Shown piece after piece: positions 1-7,458 of a stretch of 13,016 nucleotides of DNA (within the stretch, counting starts at the first letter, position 1; each line of letters opens with the position of its first letter). The DNA is from HGM04593 sp045592125. Its GTDB lineage: Bacteria > Bacteroidota > Bacteroidia > Bacteroidales > Bacteroidaceae. A program made the translations under genes and the position numbers. The notes under the pieces were generated by a model. That model saw only the letters and a list, made by a program, of their open reading frames with translations, had not been told where the DNA came from and did no database searches. Where the stretch lies: contig JAZNUE010000056.1 in assembly GCA_045592125.1 (NCBI GenBank), positions 1 through 13,016 on the forward strand, written 5' to 3'.

Positions 1-123
1 ATATTTGTAGAGTCATTGGCTCGTTCATCCTTTCGCGGCCCGCACGGCATGAGTTTCACCCATGCCTCGTGCGACCAACCGCTAATGAACTCGCCGATAA
101 CAAAACTTATGTTTTGTCATTCT
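1..123. repeat. 123-bp hairpin repeat, copy A (partial array, runs off the left edge)
   Basis: This is the first of two adjacent diverged copies of one unit. By hand count, 77 of the first 110 positions match the copy starting at 124. Two hairpins are visible. The first pairs CGCACG+GCATG (41-51) with CATGC+CGTGCG (61-65, 68-73), with a 2-nt bulge at 66-67. The second pairs ACAAAAC (100-106) with GTTTTGT (111-117). A short open frame crosses both copies because the period is a multiple of three, but it has no recognisable product. The array may continue left of the window. Confidence 0.75.
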
Positions 124-246
124 ATATTTGCACTGTCATTGACTCGTTTTGCTTTTAGCCACCCGCGTGGCATAAACTTCGTCTATGCTTCACGCGACTA
201 ATGGCTGCAAAACTTGCCGATAACAAAACGTTGTTTTGTCATTTTT
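124..246. repeat. 123-bp hairpin repeat, copy B
   Basis: This second copy lies directly after copy A at a 123-bp offset. Its first hairpin pairs CGCGTG+GCATA (164-174) with TATGC+CACGCG (184-188, 191-196), with the 2-nt bulge at the same place (189-190). Three stem pairs differ from copy A and in each case both partners changed, so pairing is kept. The second hairpin is ACAAAAC (223-229) with GTTTTGT (233-239). Selection for structure is inferred; the mechanism is unknown. Confidence 0.75.
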
Positions 247-267
247 CGGGCAAAGCCCTCTACAACA

Positions 268-294
268 CGTCTGAGCGTAGCGAAGAATCTCAAG
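268..294 (+). repeat. Dispersed GAGCG/AGCGAA/ATCTC element, copy 1
   Basis: The sequence reads CTGAGCG-TAGCGAA-GAATCTC (271-291). Two relatives occur in the window, at 7361-7390 on the same strand and at 8447-8475 on the opposite strand, all in non-coding DNA. From general knowledge, similar short elements are frequent between genes in Bacteroidetes and other bacteria; their function is not established. Confidence 0.6.
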
Positions 295-407
295 CCGCCA
301 CAGACAGAACATCCTTGAAAAGCTGCATGCCAAAAATTCATCACACGCCTGTACCAGAGCCAAGAACCTCAAACTTATATAATCAATGCTTCTGTCTTAA
401 AGCGTAT

Positions 408-452
408 ATACAAAAAATGGGCAGGCCTTGTGAGCCTGCCCATTTTTTGTAT
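408..452 (-). terminator. Strong hairpin terminator after the C1 peptidase gene
   Basis: A perfect 19-bp stem (408-426 with 434-452) has a 7-nt loop. The GC-rich part GGGCAGGC pairs with GCCTGCCC and is flanked by A6 and T6 tracts, so it could work in both directions. It starts 7 nt beyond the stop codon at 460 and is the natural end of the dehydrogenase-recA-peptidase transcript. Confidence 0.9.
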
Positions 453-459
453 CGGTAAA

Positions 460-1653
460 TTACTTGATACCGAGCTTCTTGCGGATATCCTTGGGAATTG
501 CGTTCTTGTGGACAACGATGTTCATTGTCTTGTAGCGCGCGAATGCCTTTGAAGCATACCATATGCCCTTGAAGTCACCGGCCTCGCCCCATGAGTTCTT
601 TACCATGTAGTACTCAACGCCGTTCTTGTCCTTGGCGATACCGAAAATCTGCATGCCGTGGTCGTCGGTTGTCTCCCAGTTGTCATAGGCAATCTGGCGC
701 TCTTCCTGTGTGCACCACTTCTCCGATGGGTTAGGAGTGCTCTTCTTCTCATCCTCGCTCAGGTTAAGCCAACGGGCCATATCGGAACCCTCGAGGTCGG
801 CCTTCTTAGCATTGTCGGGCATTGTGGCCTTGCCATGGCGGTTGAAGCCGGCCTCGCTCACGTCGCTGCCCCATGCAATGGTGTAACCCTCCATGATAGC
901 ATTGTCGAACACCTGCATGAATTCGTCGATAGGCAGGTTGTATGACTCGGCCCAGCGCCAGTTGTCCTGAATCTCAAGCACGAATGGCTCGTAGAAAGGA
1001 TGGTGAGTATAAGATGTCAGCGAGATATAGTCCTCTGCCTTCAGGCCCAATGACTCATAGAATGACTTTGGAGTATACTCCTTGCCATTGTATGTGAACT
1101 TCTCGGGGCGCTCTCCAAGGTAGATATCATGAACTGCCTCAATTGCCTTCTTCCAAAGAGGCTGTCCGTCAGGACCAACCTGCAGGCTGCGGTGCTTGCC
1201 CTTTGCGATGGCAGCGACAACAGCGTCGCTCACGGCCGAGAGCTCATTGTGGACACTGAGGTCCTTGCCGTACATTACGCCCGGACGCATCTCCGCCTCG
1301 GGAACAAGGCCGAATGTCTCCATGCCGTAGATTACATCGTAGAACGAACCGCCCTGCGAGAAAGAGATGTCGCCATGAGTGCGCACAGCCTTGTCGGCAC
1401 GGTCAAGGTAAGTGTTGTGGACGATGAACATCTCAGAGAAGTCGTACTCGCCCTTGCCCATGCGGAGCAGCTCCGACTCGATGAATGCGAGCGATGAGTA
1501 GCACCAGCATGTACCTGCCTGGTTCTGGTTCTTTATACTTGTAATAGGGTTCTCCTTAACCACAGTGAACTCGGGAGCGTTCTCCTGCTTCTCCTGTGCG
1601 AATGCGCCAAGGCCAACAAGGGCCAGCGCTGCAAACAAAATAGTTCTCTTCAT
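460..1653 (-). CDS. Secreted C1 cysteine peptidase, bleomycin hydrolase/aminopeptidase C-like
   Basis: This is a papain-fold cysteine peptidase of 397 residues. Residues 1-20 form a signal peptide (MKR, hydrophobic core, ending AFAQ), so the enzyme should act in the periplasm or outside the cell. The catalytic block KNQNQAGTCW at 41-50 gives oxyanion Gln43 and nucleophile Cys49. His332 lies in DDHGMQIFG, and Asn353 in KNSWG. The large insert between the Cys and His parts and the motif style fit the bleomycin hydrolase (C1B) branch, whose members often trim N-terminal residues from peptides. The classic enzymes are cytoplasmic and about 450 residues long, so this is a shorter exported relative. 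It is the last gene of the leftward unit, 36 nt after recA, and ends just before a strong terminator. Family is certain; exact specificity is not. Confidence 0.9.
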   Translation of the reverse strand: MKRTILFAALALVGLGAFAQEKQENAPEFTVVKENPITSIKNQNQAGTCWCYSSLAFIESELLRMGKGEYDFSEMFIVHNTYLDRADKAVRTHGDISFSQGGSFYDVIYGMETFGLVPEAEMRPGVMYGKDLSVHNELSAVSDAVVAAIAKGKHRSLQVGPDGQPLWKKAIEAVHDIYLGERPEKFTYNGKEYTPKSFYESLGLKAEDYISLTSYTHHPFYEPFVLEIQDNWRWAESYNLPIDEFMQVFDNAIMEGYTIAWGSDVSEAGFNRHGKATMPDNAKKADLEGSDMARWLNLSEDEKKSTPNPSEKWCTQEERQIAYDNWETTDDHGMQIFGIAKDKNGVEYYMVKNSWGEAGDFKGIWYASKAFARYKTMNIVVHKNAIPKDIRKKLGIK

Positions 1654-1689
1654 AGTATTTAAATAAATTGTTAATGTTCAGGATGTCAT

Positions 1690-2727
<1,038 letters not shown>

Positions 2728-2749
2728 ATATCAACTAAAATAACTTAAA

Positions 2750-3982
2750 TTAGAGTTCTAGGTCCTTGTCAAACTCCTCGTGCCAGGGCAGGCCCTTCAC
2801 ATTGAGCTGCTCCATGAACGGGTCTGGGTCGAACTGCTCCACGTTCCACACGCCCGGTTTGCGCCACAGGCCCTTGAGGAACATCATTGCGCCAATCATT
2901 GCAGGAACACCCGTTGTGTAGCTTACACCCTGCATGCCTGTCTCCTTGTAGGCCTCCTGGTGGCTGCAGTTGTTGTAAACGTAGTATGTGTGCTCCTTAC
3001 CGTCCTTGATACCGCGGATACGGCAACCGATTGATGTCTCGCCCTCGTAATTCTCGCCAAGGTCCTGCGGATTTGGAAGGACTGCCTTGAGGAACTGCAG
3101 AGGAACAATCTTCACAACCTCTTCGCCAGTGCCGTCGGCCTTGGGCGCCTTGTATTCCACCTCGTCAATGCGCGCCATGCCTATGTTCTGAATCACGTCC
3201 AGATAGTTCAGGTACTGCTGGCCGAAGGTCATCCAGAAACGGGCACGCTTGATGGTCGGGAAATTGATGACAAGGCTTTCAATCTCCTCATGATGCAAGA
3301 GATAGCTCTCGCGGGGACCGATGTTTGGATAGTTCAATGGCTGATGTATCTCCATTGGTTCAGTCTCAATGTACCTTCCATTCTCGTAATAAAGTCCCTT
3401 TTGAGTGATTTCACGAATATTGATTTCGGGATTGAAGTTGGTGGCGAATGCCTTATGATGGTTTCCGGCATTGCAGTCCACAATGTCCAGATAGTGAATC
3501 TCATCGAAGTAATGCTTTGCGGCATAGGCTGTAAACACACTGGTCACGCCCGGGTCGAATCCGCAACCAAGAATGGCGCAAAGACCGGCCTTCTCGAAAC
3601 GCTCGCGGTAAGCCCACTGCCAGCTGTACTCAAAGTGAGCCTCATCCTTTGGTTCATAGTTGGCGGTATCCAGATAGTTGCAACCAGTCTGCAGGCAGGC
3701 TTCCATGATGGTAAGATCCTGATATGGCAAGGCCAGGTTCATCACGATATCGGGCCTGTACGCGCCAAGCAGCCCTACAAGCTGTTCCACACTGTCCGCA
3801 TCCACCTGTGCCGTCTGCACGTTTGTCCCGTACTTCTTGTTCAGCACATCAGCCAGGGCATCGCACTTCTTCTTTGTGCGGCTGGCAATCATGATTTCGG
3901 TAAACACATCAGTATTCTGGCACACCTTATGCGCCGCAACAGTAGCCACACCTCCGGCTCCAATGATCAGAACTTTTCCCAT
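2750..3982 (-). CDS. Carboxyspermidine/carboxynorspermidine dehydrogenase (saccharopine dehydrogenase family)
   Basis: This 410-residue NAD(P)-dependent oxidoreductase has an N-terminal Rossmann motif, MGKVLIIGAGGVATVAAHK (GAGGVA at 8-13). Later family blocks are NLALPYQDLTIMEACL, NYLDTANYE and GFDPGVTSVFTAYAA. This saccharopine-dehydrogenase-like type in gut Bacteroidetes is known to join putrescine and aspartate semialdehyde into carboxyspermidine, which a decarboxylase (NspC/CASDC type) converts to spermidine. That partner is not in the window. The frame is open to an ATG at 4042, but the extra 20 residues (MHWRENRNF...) are not family-like and the Rossmann motif starts at the ATG at 3982, so that start is chosen. 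It heads the recA unit. A generic saccharopine dehydrogenase annotation would also fit. Confidence 0.85.
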   Translation of the reverse strand: MGKVLIIGAGGVATVAAHKVCQNTDVFTEIMIASRTKKKCDALADVLNKKYGTNVQTAQVDADSVEQLVGLLGAYRPDIVMNLALPYQDLTIMEACLQTGCNYLDTANYEPKDEAHFEYSWQWAYRERFEKAGLCAILGCGFDPGVTSVFTAYAAKHYFDEIHYLDIVDCNAGNHHKAFATNFNPEINIREITQKGLYYENGRYIETEPMEIHQPLNYPNIGPRESYLLHHEEIESLVINFPTIKRARFWMTFGQQYLNYLDVIQNIGMARIDEVEYKAPKADGTGEEVVKIVPLQFLKAVLPNPQDLGENYEGETSIGCRIRGIKDGKEHTYYVYNNCSHQEAYKETGMQGVSYTTGVPAMIGAMMFLKGLWRKPGVWNVEQFDPDPFMEQLNVKGLPWHEEFDKDLEL

Positions 3983-4086
3983 TCTCTTAAAACGATTAAA
4001 AGTTGATAAATATCTAAAATTCCTATTTTCACGCCAATGCACGCCGGCAATTCGGCTTCACGCTATTCCGGCAATATACATTTTTA

Positions 4087-4117
4087 CAAAAGTAATATAA
4101 AAAAAGAAGAAATGCAA
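4087..4117 (-). promoter_or_regulatory. Bacteroidetes-type promoter of the dehydrogenase-recA-peptidase unit
   Basis: On the minus strand TACTTTTG (4094-4087) matches the -7 consensus TAnnTTTG. TTG (4117-4115) lies 20 nt upstream, at the right distance for the -33 element. Transcription would begin near 4080, giving a leader of about 95 nt before the start at 3982. The match is by eye. Confidence 0.6.
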
Positions 4118-4150
4118 CAGAATGAAACTTAAAACTGCATTACACTTTCA

Positions 4151-4230
4151 ACATTACACTTTACATTACACTTTACACTTTTAACTTTTCACCTTTCATC
4201 TTTCACCTTTCATCTTTCACCTTTCACCTT
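4151..4230. repeat. Compound simple-sequence repeat between the recA unit and dnaK
   Basis: ACATTACACTTT occurs twice in perfect tandem (4151-4162, 4163-4174), followed by a partial copy. Then comes a 7-bp unit, ACCTTTC alternating with ATCTTTC, running 5.7 copies over 4191-4230. The tract is almost pure pyrimidine plus A on the plus strand. It lies in the non-coding gap between two divergent promoters. Similar A/G-rich tracts are common between genes in this group (general knowledge). Confidence 0.85.
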
Positions 4231-4290
4231 CAGCCCACTCCTCCCCTGTCACCTTATCTGCCACATTGTCACATTGAGGAGATGAAAACA

Positions 4291-4313
4291 TGTCATAAAA
4301 CCAAAAACTGACA
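4291..4313. promoter_or_regulatory. Inverted TGTCA-N13-TGACA motif, candidate activator or repressor site
   Basis: TGTCA (4291-4295) and TGACA (4309-4313) form an inverted pair about 50-70 nt upstream of the predicted dnaK transcription start. Two further TGTCAC copies lie at 4247-4252 and 4267-4272, spaced 20 nt apart. Upstream sites of this kind are expected for sigma-54 enhancer-binding proteins. The assignment is inference. Confidence 0.35.
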
Positions 4314-4337
4314 AATCCGGAATGCATTACGGCCCTT

Positions 4338-4353
4338 TGGCACGCACTTTGCA
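4338..4353 (+). promoter_or_regulatory. Sigma-54 (-24/-12) type promoter upstream of dnaK
   Basis: TGGCACG (4338-4344), four bases, then TTGCA (4349-4353) matches the RpoN consensus TGGCAYR-N4-TTGCW. The invariant GG (4339-4340) and GC (4351-4352) are exactly 12 bp apart. Transcription would start near 4363, about 62 nt before the dnaK ATG. A weak alternative sigma-A reading exists (TTTG at 4336-4339, TATCTGG at 4357-4363), but its 17-nt spacing and -7 match are poorer. Confidence 0.6.
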
Positions 4354-4425
4354 CTTTATCTGGCGAAGGCGAACAAAACAGCCTTGAACAAAGTTGAGTA
4401 ATTAATAGATAAAAAGAATAGAATT

Positions 4426-6342
4426 ATGGGAAAAATTATTGGTATTGACTTGGGTACAACCAACTCATGCGTAGCAGTTTTCGAGGGCAACGAGCCCGTA
4501 GTTATCACCAACAGCGAGGGCAAGCGCACTACTCCTTCTATTGTCGCATTCGACAATAACGGCGAGCGCAAGATAGGCGACCCCGCAAAGCGCCAGGCGG
4601 TTACCAACCCGCTGCGCACCATCTTCTCAATCAAGCGCTTCATGGGCGAGAACTGGGCACAGGTGAGCAAGGAGATTTCACGTGTACCTTATAAGGTAGT
4701 TGAGGAGAACGGCATGCCACGCGTTGACATCGACGGCCGCCTCTACACTCCGCAGGAGATTTCGGCAATGGTCCTCCAGAAGATGAAGAAGACTGCCGAG
4801 GAGTATCTTGGCCAGGAGGTCACCGAGGCCGTGATTACCGTTCCTGCATACTTCAGCGACAGCCAGCGCCAGGCAACCAAGGAGGCAGGCCTCATAGCAG
4901 GCCTCGAGGTGAAGCGTATCATCAACGAGCCTACAGCGGCAGCGCTTGCCTATGGTATTGACAAGGCAAGCAAGGACATGAAGATTGCCGTATTTGACCT
5001 TGGCGGCGGTACATTCGATATCTCAATCCTTGACTTCGGCGACGGTATCTTCGAGGTTCTCTCGACAAACGGCGACACACATCTTGGCGGCGACGACTTT
5101 GACCAGGTAATCATTGACTGGCTGGCACAGGAGTTCAAGGCCGAGGAAGGCACAGACCTCAAGGCCGACCCAATGGCGCTGCAGCGCCTCAAGGAGGCTG
5201 CCGAGAAGGCCAAGATTGAGCTGTCGTCAACAACGTCTACTGAGATTAACCTTCCTTACATCACCGCAACAGCGTCTGGTCCAAAGCACCTTGTGAAGAC
5301 CCTGACCCGCGCGAAGTTCGAGTCTCTTGCACACAACCTCATCCAGGCATGCCTTGAGCCTTGCAAGAAGGCCATGAGCGACGCAGGCCTGAGCAACTCA
5401 GATATTGACGAGGTTATCCTCGTAGGCGGCTCAACACGTATCCCTGCAGTGCAGAAGGTTGTCGAGGAGTTCTTCGGCAAGGCACCTTCAAAGGGCGTTA
5501 ACCCCGACGAGGTTGTAGCCCTTGGCGCAGCAATCCAGGGCGCTATCCTCAACCAGGAGGAAGGCGTGAGCGACATACAGCTGCTTGACGTTACCCCGCT
5601 GTCAATGGGTATCGAGACACTGGGCGGCGTAATGACAAGGCTCATTGAGGCAAACACCACAATCCCCTGCAACAAGAGCCAGGTGTTCTCTACCGCAGCC
5701 GACAACCAGACAGAGGTTACAATCCACGTTCTCCAGGGCGAGCGCCCGATGGCAGCACAGAACAAGTCTATCGGCCAGTTCAACCTCACAGGCATTGCCC
5801 CTGCACGCCGCGGCATCCCGCAGATTGAGGTTACATTCGACATTGACGCTAACGGTATCCTCAAGGTATCGGCCAAGGACAAGGCCACAGGCAAGGAGCA
5901 GGCAATACGCATTGAGGCCTCATCGGGCCTGAGCAAGGAGGAGATTGAGCGCATGAAAGCCGAGGCTGAGGCAAATGCCGATGCCGACAAGAAGGAGCGC
6001 GAGAAGATTGACAAGCTGAACCAGGCCGACTCAATGGTGTTCCAGACAAGGAACCAGCTGAGCGAGCTCGGCGACAAGATTCCTGCCGACAAGAAGGCGC
6101 CAATCGAGGCTGCAGTGCAGAAGCTCGAGGAGGCACACAAGGCACAGGACCTCGCTGCAATTGACGCTGCAACAGCAGAACTCAACAGCGCATGGCAGGC
6201 AGCAAGCGCCGAGATGTATGCACAGAGCGGCGCGCAGGGTGCCCAGGGCGGCCAGCAGTATGACGCAGGCAGCCAGCAGCAGGGCAACACCCAGCAGAAC
6301 AACGACGACATCCAGGACGCCGAGTTCGAGGAAGTGAAGTAA
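4426..6342 (+). CDS. dnaK: Molecular chaperone DnaK (Hsp70)
   Basis: DnaK is a cytoplasmic ATP-driven chaperone that binds exposed hydrophobic segments of unfolded proteins and works with DnaJ and GrpE, neither of which is in the window. The 638 residues are full length. The N-terminal phosphate loop is IGIDLGTTNSCVAVFEG (from residue 5). NEPTAAALAYG starts at 167, FDLGGGTFD at 190 and VGGSTRIPAVQ at 333. The interdomain linker LLDVTPLS is at 386-393, followed by the substrate-binding domain and a Gln/Gly-rich tail ending DDIQDAEFEEVK. The start MGKIIGIDLG is unambiguous. It is a single-gene unit: a sigma-54-like promoter lies upstream and a hairpin terminator 23 nt after the stop. The long open frame antisense to its 3' half is a codon-bias shadow. 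Confidence 0.98.
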   Translation: MGKIIGIDLGTTNSCVAVFEGNEPVVITNSEGKRTTPSIVAFDNNGERKIGDPAKRQAVTNPLRTIFSIKRFMGENWAQVSKEISRVPYKVVEENGMPRVDIDGRLYTPQEISAMVLQKMKKTAEEYLGQEVTEAVITVPAYFSDSQRQATKEAGLIAGLEVKRIINEPTAAALAYGIDKASKDMKIAVFDLGGGTFDISILDFGDGIFEVLSTNGDTHLGGDDFDQVIIDWLAQEFKAEEGTDLKADPMALQRLKEAAEKAKIELSSTTSTEINLPYITATASGPKHLVKTLTRAKFESLAHNLIQACLEPCKKAMSDAGLSNSDIDEVILVGGSTRIPAVQKVVEEFFGKAPSKGVNPDEVVALGAAIQGAILNQEEGVSDIQLLDVTPLSMGIETLGGVMTRLIEANTTIPCNKSQVFSTAADNQTEVTIHVLQGERPMAAQNKSIGQFNLTGIAPARRGIPQIEVTFDIDANGILKVSAKDKATGKEQAIRIEASSGLSKEEIERMKAEAEANADADKKEREKIDKLNQADSMVFQTRNQLSELGDKIPADKKAPIEAAVQKLEEAHKAQDLAAIDAATAELNSAWQAASAEMYAQSGAQGAQGGQQYDAGSQQQGNTQQNNDDIQDAEFEEVK

Positions 6343-6365
6343 GCCAGGGATAATATACATAAGTT

Positions 6366-6408
6366 GCAATGGGGTGTAATCATTTACACCCCATTGCTCT
6401 TATATTTT
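6366..6408 (+). terminator. Hairpin terminator after dnaK
   Basis: A perfect 14-bp stem (6366-6379 with 6384-6397; core GGGGTGTAA/TTACACCCC) has a TCAT loop and is followed by the T-rich stretch TCTTATATTTT. It lies 23 nt past the dnaK stop, so dnaK is probably not cotranscribed with the small genes downstream. Confidence 0.85.
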
Positions 6409-6440
6409 GCCAGATTATGCCTGCATGTCAATTTTAATTG

Positions 6441-6448
6441 TATCTTTG
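6441..6448 (+). promoter_or_regulatory. Candidate -7 promoter element for the small-protein cluster
   Basis: TATCTTTG matches TAnnTTTG exactly and lies after the dnaK terminator. No convincing -33 TTTG is present at 19-21 nt upstream. If used, transcription starts near 6455 and leaves a leader of about 125 nt. Confidence 0.4.
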
Positions 6449-6487
6449 TAATAGCCGTCAAATACAAATCGTGTGGCAAAAATAGCG

Positions 6488-6503
6488 CTTGCAAATTTGC
6501 AAG
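6488..6503. promoter_or_regulatory. Perfect 16-bp palindrome in the small-gene leader
   Basis: CTTGCAAATTTGCAAG is a perfect palindrome in the 239-nt gap between dnaK and the first small gene. A dimeric DNA-binding protein could use such a site. Nothing else supports this. Confidence 0.35.
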
Positions 6504-6521
6504 GCCTATACGAGAAAACAG

Positions 6522-6551
6522 GTTGCAATAAACATAGTTGCAATAAACATA
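6522..6551. repeat. Two perfect tandem copies of a 15-bp unit
   Basis: GTTGCAATAAACATA occurs at 6522-6536 and again at 6537-6551, 30 nt before the 59-aa gene. It is either a recent duplication or a tandem binding site. Confidence 0.8.
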
Positions 6552-6581
6552 AACAAACTAATAATGTCTAATATCTAATTT

Positions 6582-6761
6582 ATGGAAATATACAAGATTA
6601 TTGGAGCCTTTTTAGAAGGAGTCCTGTTTGCCGTCTTCATGTGGATTGGAGACATTTTTATCCTCAGCAACGACAACCCGTTTTATTTATATGCAATCCA
6701 AGCGATAATATTTGCAGCGGCCATGTATTTGTTTGACAAATTCTTCAACAGGAAGAAATAG
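6582..6761 (+). CDS. Small 59-aa membrane protein, unknown function
   Basis: The frame starts MEIYKIIGAFLEGVL and ends LFDKFFNRKK. Residues about 6-28 and 34-51 are strongly hydrophobic, separated by a short polar turn (SNDNPF). This gives a two-helix inner-membrane hairpin, and the basic C-terminus (NRKK) suggests both ends face the cytoplasm. It is followed after 10 nt by the lipoprotein gene, so the two are probably cotranscribed. A-rich sequence precedes the ATG, as usual in Bacteroidetes. The other upstream ATG, at 6564, is out of frame and ends after four codons. I do not recognise the family. Coding status rests on the clean frame, membrane-like composition and tight packing with its neighbours. 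Confidence 0.65.
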   Translation: MEIYKIIGAFLEGVLFAVFMWIGDIFILSNDNPFYLYAIQAIIFAAAMYLFDKFFNRKK

Positions 6762-6771
6762 AGATACCGAT

Positions 6772-7131
6772 ATGAAAAAGACACTGTTTATCTGCCTGCT
6801 GCTTGCAGCAGCCTTTTCAATGCAGTCGTGCAGTTCGCGCCGTGCTGCAATAAGCAGCCTAGAGTCGCTGGTGAACCAGGTTGAGAAAGAGGGGGATTCG
6901 TACACCATGGCCGACTGGGACGGTTTCATTAGGAAGTGCGCACACGTCGACAAGCAGCTGAAGAAACATGAGTTCACACCCGAAGAGAACAGAGAGATTG
7001 GAACACTGAAAGGGCGTCTTGCAGGCATTGTAACAAAAGACATACTACTGCAGTCGTTCAAGAGCGTGAGCACAATAAAGGAACAGCTGGGCGGCGGCGC
7101 CGAAGGGTTCCTTGAAGAACTTCTTAAATAA
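6772..7131 (+). CDS. Small lipoprotein (119 aa), unknown function
   Basis: The product begins MKKTLFICLLLAAAFSMQSC, a type II signal peptide with a lipobox ending at Cys20, followed by SSRRAAISSLES. The mature part is about 100 residues, charged and mostly helical in appearance (LVNQVEKEGDSYTMADWDGF, then KKHEFTPEENREIGTLKGR), and ends in a Gly-rich turn and EGFLEELLK. Small lipoproteins of this style are common in Bacteroidales and carry only domain-of-unknown-function labels. The frame is open to an ATG at 6712, inside the upstream gene, but the signal peptide sets the start at 6772. It lies between the 59-aa membrane protein (10 nt upstream) and the DUF4250 gene (7 nt downstream). I can assign no function beyond membrane anchoring. 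Confidence 0.8.
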   Translation: MKKTLFICLLLAAAFSMQSCSSRRAAISSLESLVNQVEKEGDSYTMADWDGFIRKCAHVDKQLKKHEFTPEENREIGTLKGRLAGIVTKDILLQSFKSVSTIKEQLGGGAEGFLEELLK

Positions 7132-7138
7132 AAAGGAG

Positions 7139-7315
7139 ATGGAACTGCCAAACGACCCTATGATGCTGTTCAGCACCGTTAACATGTACCTGCGCGACCG
7201 CTACCAGTCACTCGACGAACTGTGCGCTAGCCTTGACATAGACCGCAAGGAACTCGAAACCAGGCTGCTGCAGGCCGGTTTCGAGTACAGCGAGAAATAT
7301 AACAAGTTCTGGTAA
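7139..7315 (+). CDS. DUF4250 domain protein (58 aa)
   Basis: The start MELPNDPMMLFSTVNMYLRD, then SLDELCASLDIDRKELETRL and FEYSEKYNKFW, is the full-length pattern I know as DUF4250. These are small proteins of about 55-65 residues with helix-turn-helix-like predicted helices and no assigned function. The frame could extend upstream to an ATG at 7112, overlapping the lipoprotein gene, but family members begin at M-x-LP-x-DP, so 7139 is preferred. An AAGGAG lies directly against this ATG, too close for a normal Shine-Dalgarno. It is the third of three tightly packed small genes. The family name comes from memory, not a search. Confidence 0.8.
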   Translation: MELPNDPMMLFSTVNMYLRDRYQSLDELCASLDIDRKELETRLLQAGFEYSEKYNKFW

Positions 7316-7360
7316 GGAAGCAATTGGCCGGCCATACACTTGCGTGGCCTGGTCATGCAT

Positions 7361-7390
7361 TGTCGTTTTGAGCGCAGCGAAAAATCTCAA
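7361..7390 (+). repeat. Dispersed GAGCG/AGCGAA/ATCTC element, copy 2
   Basis: TGTCGTTTTGAGCG-CAGCGAA-AAATCTCAA lies in the gap between the DUF4250 gene and the 3' end of the RmlD-like gene. A GGCCA/TGGCC inverted pair lies just upstream (7329-7350), and a 6-bp hairpin CAGCCT/AGGCTG follows at 7399-7415. No T-tract terminator is evident between these two convergent genes. Confidence 0.6.
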
Positions 7391-7458
7391 CGGTCCACCA
7401 GCCTAATGCAGGCTGTAAAGAGATTATAGGCCTTGGCCACTATTCCCCATACAGCCTC

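Noticed and set aside
16..201. 61-aa open frame over the 123-bp repeats
   Set aside because: It is open only because the repeat period is a multiple of three. The changes between copies preserve base pairing, and the peptide is unlike any protein I know.
1..246. CRISPR array
   Set aside because: There are only two copies, about 123 bp long, diverged, and with no unique spacers between them.
3290..4006. 238-aa open frame antisense to the dehydrogenase gene
   Set aside because: It has no recognisable domain and covers the coding and start region of a conserved gene on the other strand.
4336..4363. Ordinary sigma-A promoter (TTTG ... TATCTGG) for dnaK
   Set aside because: The 17-nt spacing is short and the -7 element poor, whereas the overlapping -24/-12 match is complete. 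Kept only as an alternative.
5256..6383. 375-aa open frame antisense to the 3' half of dnaK
   Set aside because: It is Ser/Ala/Cys-rich with no family motif and lies wholly opposite a conserved gene; codon bias in dnaK keeps the opposite frame open.
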